From contig JADIND010000064.1 of NCBI GenBank assembly GCA_017694215.1, positions 1-7,984 of the forward strand: a stretch of 7,984 bases of DNA, in the 5' to 3' direction. The stretch is from Candidatus Scatousia excrementipullorum. GTDB lineage: Bacteria; Cyanobacteriota; Vampirovibrionia; Gastranaerophilales; Gastranaerophilaceae. Under the pieces are notes generated by a model, which saw only the letters and a list, made by a program, of their open reading frames with translations, was not told where the DNA came from and ran no database searches. Below, one piece after another: positions 6,106 to 7,984 of this stretch (positions are counted from its first letter, which is position 1; the number at the start of each line of letters is the position of its first letter). The translations under genes were made by a program, and so were the position numbers.

Positions 6106-6954
6106 ATGATTATAAACTCATTGGGAAGTTTCAACTATATAAAGACCATCCAAAGTCACAAACTACCACAAAAAGCAAATTTTGAAATAGCAAATCAAAA
6201 AAAAGATCGATTTGAGAAACAAAATTCTAATGTAACATCATTTACCGGTGCTTTACCTGAAAACAAGATAAATAGAATTATGCGTAAAGAAACAGAAGAT
6301 GCAATAAAAAAAATTACTGAGGGGATAGAGAATATATCACAAGAAATTTTACGGGTTAAGGCGAAAAAGAACGACATTTATCCTACCGATTTTAAGAAGT
6401 TAAATGGCATTCAATTATATTCGAATGGAGAACATATTAAAATTTATAAAAATGAAGGAAAGACTACATCATTTTATTCTAAAGATAATAAAACACTAAA
6501 TAAAGTCACAGAGTATGATTCCAAATCAGAAATAAAAAAAGTAATGATCTACAATTCGGATGGAACAATTGATGTTAAATATTTTGATCCAAAAAGATTA
6601 GAACTGTTAGAAGAAACAAGATATAATGGAAAACAAACCCCGATTGGATCACGATATTATGTTCCTCACGCAAATTATTGTGTGAAACAGACGGTATATA
6701 ATGTAGAACTGGGTCCGGAGAAAAAACATTTATCATGGATTTATAATCCCAAAACAGGAAAATGTATAAAATATATGGAATATAAACCAAATGGCATTAT
6801 AAAACGATTGTGTGAGTATTTTAAAAACACAGAAAAACTCGTCAAAGAAACAATTTATGACGCGAATGGAAATATAAAAAACATAATAGAATACGATTCT
6901 AAAACAGGAGAGAAAATAAAAAATACTTTATTCAAAACATATAATGAAACTTAG
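6106..6954 (+). CDS. YD/DUF2963-like repeat protein, function unknown
   Basis: This is a 282-residue protein with no signal peptide or membrane segment. The ATG at 6106 is chosen for the strong AAAGGAGG just before it (GGAGG at 6097-6101); an in-frame ATG at 6061 lies inside the palindrome. The N-terminal ~55 residues look disordered and contain TSFTGAL (44-50), resembling the NPNFxG tag seen in two other genes here. A short charged helix follows (~57-88). From ~105 to the end it consists of degenerate ~20-residue repeats of the type 'EYDSKTGEKIKxTxYDxNGxI', seen at 136-160, 214-235 and 241-272. These resemble the DUF2963 repeats known from phytoplasmas and distant YD or MORN-like beta repeats. 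The partial gene at 7904 on the other strand has the same repeat. The role is unknown; such repeats suggest a beta-structured binding surface. Confidence 0.75.
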   Translation: MIINSLGSFNYIKTIQSHKLPQKANFEIANQKKDRFEKQNSNVTSFTGALPENKINRIMRKETEDAIKKITEGIENISQEILRVKAKKNDIYPTDFKKLNGIQLYSNGEHIKIYKNEGKTTSFYSKDNKTLNKVTEYDSKSEIKKVMIYNSDGTIDVKYFDPKRLELLEETRYNGKQTPIGSRYYVPHANYCVKQTVYNVELGPEKKHLSWIYNPKTGKCIKYMEYKPNGIIKRLCEYFKNTEKLVKETIYDANGNIKNIIEYDSKTGEKIKNTLFKTYNET

Positions 6955-6980
6955 GAATCGTAATATATTATAATATCAGC

Positions 6981-7397
6981 TTAAAGGATATTGTTATTAA
7001 ATTTAAAGAATTAAATAATGATATTATTTCGATAAGAAAAACTGTTTTTGAAAAAGAACAGGGTTTTCAAAATGAATTTGATGAAATTGACCAAAACTGT
7101 TCGCATATTGTGCTTTATGATAGAGCAAAACCAATTGCTGTTTGCAGATTTTTTAAAGAAAATGAGATGTATCATATTGGACGAGTTGCAATATTAAAAG
7201 AATATCGTGGCAAACATTTAGGAAAGCATATTTTACGTATAGTAGAAGATGAAATAAAAAAATAAGGCGGACAGAATATTACTGTATCTGCTCAAGTAAG
7301 AGTAAAAGATTTTTATGCTAAGAATGGATATTCTGAAGATGGCGAGAGCTTCTTTGATGAATATTGTGAGCATATAAATATGATAAAGAAAGTATAA
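6981..7397 (+). pseudogene. GNAT-family N-acetyltransferase, broken (in-frame stop, no start codon)
   Basis: One frame from 6981 to the stop at 7395-7397 encodes a nearly complete ~138-residue GNAT domain. It contains IRKTVFEKEQGF (ElaA-like VFxxEQ), DEIDQNCSHIVLYD, the acetyl-CoA pocket RVAILKEYRGKHLGKHIL, and the C-terminal VSAQVRVKDFYAKNGYSEDG. It is interrupted by TAA at 7263-7265 in EIKK-stop-GGQN, where relatives usually have a hydrophobic residue before GG/GA; a single TTA to TAA change would explain it. No ATG, GTG or TTG precedes the domain in frame, although AAAGGA lies at 6983-6988. Both faults together suggest a recent pseudogene rather than recoding. It begins 26 bp after the YD-repeat gene; TATAAT at 6969-6974 may be an old -10. 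Confidence 0.8.
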
Positions 7398-7400
7398 AAT

Positions 7401-7760
7401 TATAATAGAAATCGTTTTCCGACCTTAAGAAAAAACTTCCGACTAGCGAAATTTCGGTAGGGTGAAGCACGTTGCAGAAAAAATGATTGAGTATCGTTTT
7501 TGAGAGGAAGTAACCCGTAAGGTGCAGGTCGGACGTTTGCCTCTCACAAAACTTGACATTTAGTCAACTTTTGTTCGGCAGAGTGCCTGCACCCCGCAAA
7601 ATTCAAATGTCCTTGCCGAAAATAATCAAACCATTAGTACAAATTCAAATATGGCCTAAACTCCCACCACATAAGGGTTAGAGCCAATAGTCGTAGGGGT
7701 AGACTTCAATGGACACTTCTTGGACTTTTCAAGTAATTTGGTTTGATTATTTTCGGACAC
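7401..7760. other. Non-coding interval dense in interlocking inverted repeats (possible structured RNA or decayed small mobile element)
   Basis: No convincing gene lies here and the GC content is visibly higher than around it. Perfect complementary pairs are: CGAAATTTCG palindrome (7447-7456), flanked by CTTC 7436-7439 with GAAG 7464-7467; TGAGAGG 7501-7507 with CCTCTCA 7540-7546; GGTGCAGG 7521-7528 with CCTGCACC 7586-7593; GACATTT 7555-7561 with AAATGTC 7605-7611; TTCGGCA 7574-7580 with TGCCGAA 7614-7620; and an 18-bp pair at 7616-7633 and 7739-7756. Several pairs cross, as in a pseudoknot. I matched none of the known RNAs I could check by eye (RNase P, tmRNA, SRP, T-box, group II domain V). 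Confidence 0.4.
7616..7756. repeat. 18-bp inverted repeats bounding a 141-bp segment
   Basis: CCGAAAATAATCAAACCA (7616-7633) and its exact complement TGGTTTGATTATTTTCGG (7739-7756) enclose 105 bp. The enclosed part contains a further imperfect hairpin (GGCCTAAACTCCC at 7653-7665 with GGGTTAGAGCC at 7675-7685). A miniature inverted-repeat element would look like this, but I see no target-site duplication directly outside the repeats. A long RNA stem is the alternative. Confidence 0.6.
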
Positions 7761-7830
7761 TTCCGGCAGGTCGAAATCTAAACACAAAGCCCATTTACGG
7801 ATTAAAATCATTTTAACTGTAAAAGAACAA

Positions 7831-7875
7831 CCAGTTCAGGAATATTTGACAGCCAGTTCGGGAATTTTGGGACAG
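7831..7875 (-). repeat. Two adjacent imperfect direct repeats, possible IS21-family end
   Basis: CCAGTTCAGGAATATTTGAC (start of 7831-7852) is followed directly by CCAGTTCGGGAATTTTGGGA (start of 7853-7875); both copies end in ACAG. On the minus strand the outer edge reads TGTCCCAAAATTCCCGAACTGG, beginning with TG and carrying a repeated second copy inside. IS21-family termini have this design: TG-ended, with multiple internal transposase-binding repeats. No istA or istB coding remains on either side, so this would be a solitary end left by deletion. The family link is from memory of the pattern and is tentative. Confidence 0.4.
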
Positions 7876-7903
7876 ATAATTTTAGAAATTTAAATTAATT
7901 CTA

Positions 7904-7984
7904 CTAACTATACTCAATAACCTCTTTTATAGTTTTACCATCCGACTCATAATTTGTTTGTTTTAATACTTTTTCTGTTTCAGG
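7904..7984 (-). CDS. C-terminus of a second YD/DUF2963-like repeat protein (partial)
   Basis: The last 26 codons of a minus-strand gene enter from the right edge and end at TAG (7906-7904). The visible peptide begins PETEKVLKQTNYESDGK and ends TIKEVIEYS. It aligns with residues 241-263 of the protein at 6106 (NTEKLVKETIYDANGNIK followed by NIIEY), sharing TEK, K, T, Y, G, IK and IEY at matching places with a one-residue gap. It is therefore a paralogue or a member of the same repeat family, convergent with the 6106 gene. The start and N-terminus are outside the window. Confidence 0.6.
   Translation of the reverse strand, partial: PETEKVLKQTNYESDGKTIKEVIEYS

Noticed and set aside
7401..7760. 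RNase P, tmRNA, SRP, T-box or group II intron RNA
   Set aside because: None of their conserved signatures could be found by eye on either strand; only the dense complementarity is supported.
7656..7811. 51-codon minus-strand frame (MILIRKWALCLDFDLPEV onward) across the right arm of the 18-bp inverted repeat
   Set aside because: No SD, no known domain, and it runs through the palindromic structure; more likely a chance frame in non-coding DNA.
1..7984. CRISPR array or tRNA genes
   Set aside because: No spaced 25-40 bp repeats and no TTC-containing T-arm paired with a cloverleaf; the GTTCGGGA at 7856-7863 belongs to the direct repeats.

Overview
The window is AT-rich and densely packed with short intergenic gaps. 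It reads like a piece of an uncultured gut bacterium's chromosome. My best guess is the Gastranaerophilales/Melainabacteria side of the cyanobacterial radiation. That guess rests on low GC, frequent lack of Shine-Dalgarno (SD) sites, and unrelated proteins that share an N-terminal 'NPNFxA/G'-type tag, a habit I associate with those genomes from memory. The lineage is an inference: there is no rRNA or other marker gene here.

Left half (1-5606), mostly intact genes. A partial GT2 glycosyltransferase (-) diverges from a small 'YNPNF' protein (+). That small gene converges on an L,D-transpeptidase (-) across a 10-bp AT inverted repeat that contains both stop codons. Upstream of the transpeptidase lies a SulP anion transporter (-) with a near-ideal promoter and apparently no leader. 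It is divergent from a 204-aa protein (+) made of four helix-turn-helix units and no enzyme domain, which also carries YNPNF. Next comes a minus-strand operon of three genes. The first is an 88-aa protein readable only through a -1 frameshift at an A AAA AAG heptamer, followed by bioG (pimeloyl-ACP methyl ester esterase) and ogt (O6-alkylguanine-DNA alkyltransferase).

Right half (5607-7984), accessory and decaying. It holds a frameshifted tail of a REP-associated tyrosine transposase (RAYT), three 10-bp tandem repeats and a 45-bp near-perfect palindrome just ahead of a YD/DUF2963-like repeat protein, and a GNAT acetyltransferase with no start codon and one in-frame stop. After these comes a roughly 360-bp non-coding stretch full of interlocking inverted repeats, then two 22/23-bp direct repeats resembling an IS21-type end. 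The window ends in the C-terminus of a second YD/DUF2963-like gene on the opposite strand.

The genes do not form one pathway. Envelope functions (glycosyltransferase, L,D-transpeptidase, anion transport), biotin precursor synthesis and alkylation repair sit side by side. The strongest candidates for something undescribed are the frameshifted leader gene of the bioG operon, the shared N-terminal tag, the four-HTH protein, and the structured 7.4-7.76 kb interval.
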